Source: a virus
DNA length: 29,372 nt
IMG/VR virus record: IMGVR_UViG_3300027771_000068
Coordinates: 1 to 29,372 of that record
Reading direction: 5' to 3' (one strand)
Part shown: one piece after another, positions 29,137 to 29,372 of the stretch
Position numbering within the stretch: position 1 is the stretch's first letter
Layout: each line of letters starts with the position of its first letter
The notes under the pieces: model-generated
What the model was told of the DNA's origin: nothing
Seen by the model: only the letters and a program-made list of their open reading frames with translations
Databases searched by the model: none
Program-made: the position numbers and the translations under genes

Positions 29137-29372
29137 TTACTGACCTCCAGTAATTAAGATATATAGTCCAATTCCTACAATGATTAGTAAGACTGTTCCT
29201 AAGATTGTTTTAACTGCTTCTGTTGCTTTAGTCTGCTTGCGTAACTTAGCTAGTCGTTGTTTCTCTAGCTTGTGCTTGTGTTCCATTAGAGACTTATGTT
29301 GTATGTGTAACATGTCACGCCACACTTCTCTAGGGGTTATCTTCTTTAGTTCCTTCTCACGCTCTCTAATGG
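29137..29372 (-). CDS. Partial membrane-anchored coiled-coil protein
   Basis: The 3' part of a gene whose frame stays open to the right edge, so its start is outside the window. At least 78 residues are encoded; a GTG at 29325 could also begin a 62-residue form. The visible part is highly charged and helical (KHKLEKQRLAKLRKQTKATE), then one transmembrane helix near the C-terminus (LGTVLLIIVGIGLYILITG). A coiled coil with C-terminal membrane anchor could be a spanin-like, tail-associated or small lysis protein; no lipobox is seen. It is separated from the fibre ATG by one base. Confidence 0.6.
   Translation of the reverse strand, partial: IREREKELKKITPREVWRDMLHIQHKSLMEHKHKLEKQRLAKLRKQTKATEAVKTILGTVLLIIVGIGLYILITGGQ

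Noticed and set aside
1-29372. tRNA genes, integrase or lysogeny genes
   Set aside because: None recognised by reading the intergenic gaps and the protein set; tRNAs could only be formally excluded by tRNAscan-SE.

Overview
This window is most of the genome of a lytic, T7-like (short-tailed, podovirus-type) phage. The evidence is a T7-style replication set (zinc-finger primase-helicase, family A DNA polymerase with a 3'-5' exonuclease, FEN-type exonuclease, small ssDNA-binding-like protein). It is joined to a terminase/portal module and a tail-tube, ejection-protein and fibre module. No integrase, repressor/lysogeny cassette, tRNA or CRISPR array was seen. No phage RNA polymerase gene is visible, and the intergenic regions carry near-consensus bacterial sigma70-type promoters, so transcription by host polymerase is inferred. 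The cobalamin-dependent (class II) ribonucleotide reductase, the metallophosphoesterase and the moderate-to-low GC recall marine roseophage SIO1-like and 'cobavirus'-type podoviruses. The host itself cannot be read from the sequence.

Layout: (1) 1-5806, minus strand. Transcription runs right to left through a putative small terminase, an M15 peptidase endolysin, an unknown protein, the large terminase, the portal, and then a run of very small, mostly basic or zinc-ribbon proteins leading off the left edge, where scaffold and capsid genes would be expected. (2) 5807-6612, a divergent control region. It holds a 120-nt near-perfect hairpin in the leader of the terminase operon, a strong minus promoter, a 500-bp non-coding stretch and a strong plus promoter. 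(3) 6613-7970, plus strand: eight tiny, tightly coupled early genes, two of them a duplicated pair, ended by a terminator at 7990-8017. (4) 8173-17996, plus strand: a second promoter, a putative DNA-binding protein, then primase-helicase, DNA polymerase, SSB-like protein, exonuclease, two HNH proteins (one a free-standing homing endonuclease), metallophosphoesterase, DUF3310 protein and ribonucleotide reductase. (5) A bidirectional terminator at 18010-18047, where the two transcription directions meet. (6) 18050-29372, minus strand, read from the right edge: a membrane protein, an S74-chaperone fibre, small lysis or unknown genes, a large glycine-rich protein, tail tube A and B, a tiny fibre-like protein and three large probable ejection proteins.

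How it fits together: the short plus operon is probably expressed first and acts on the host. The second plus operon makes nucleotides and copies DNA. If the genome closes into a circle or concatemer, both minus blocks form one late unit that starts at the 5981-6009 promoter and ends at the 18010-18047 terminator. Many adjacent genes touch through TAATG, ATGA, GTGA or TAGTG junctions, so translational coupling is the rule. The most unusual items are the leader hairpin, the duplicated early gene flanked by 12-bp repeats, the run of basic mini-proteins after the portal, the 27-bp repeat array in the glycine-rich virion protein, and a consensus promoter whose -10 box lies two bases before a holin start codon.
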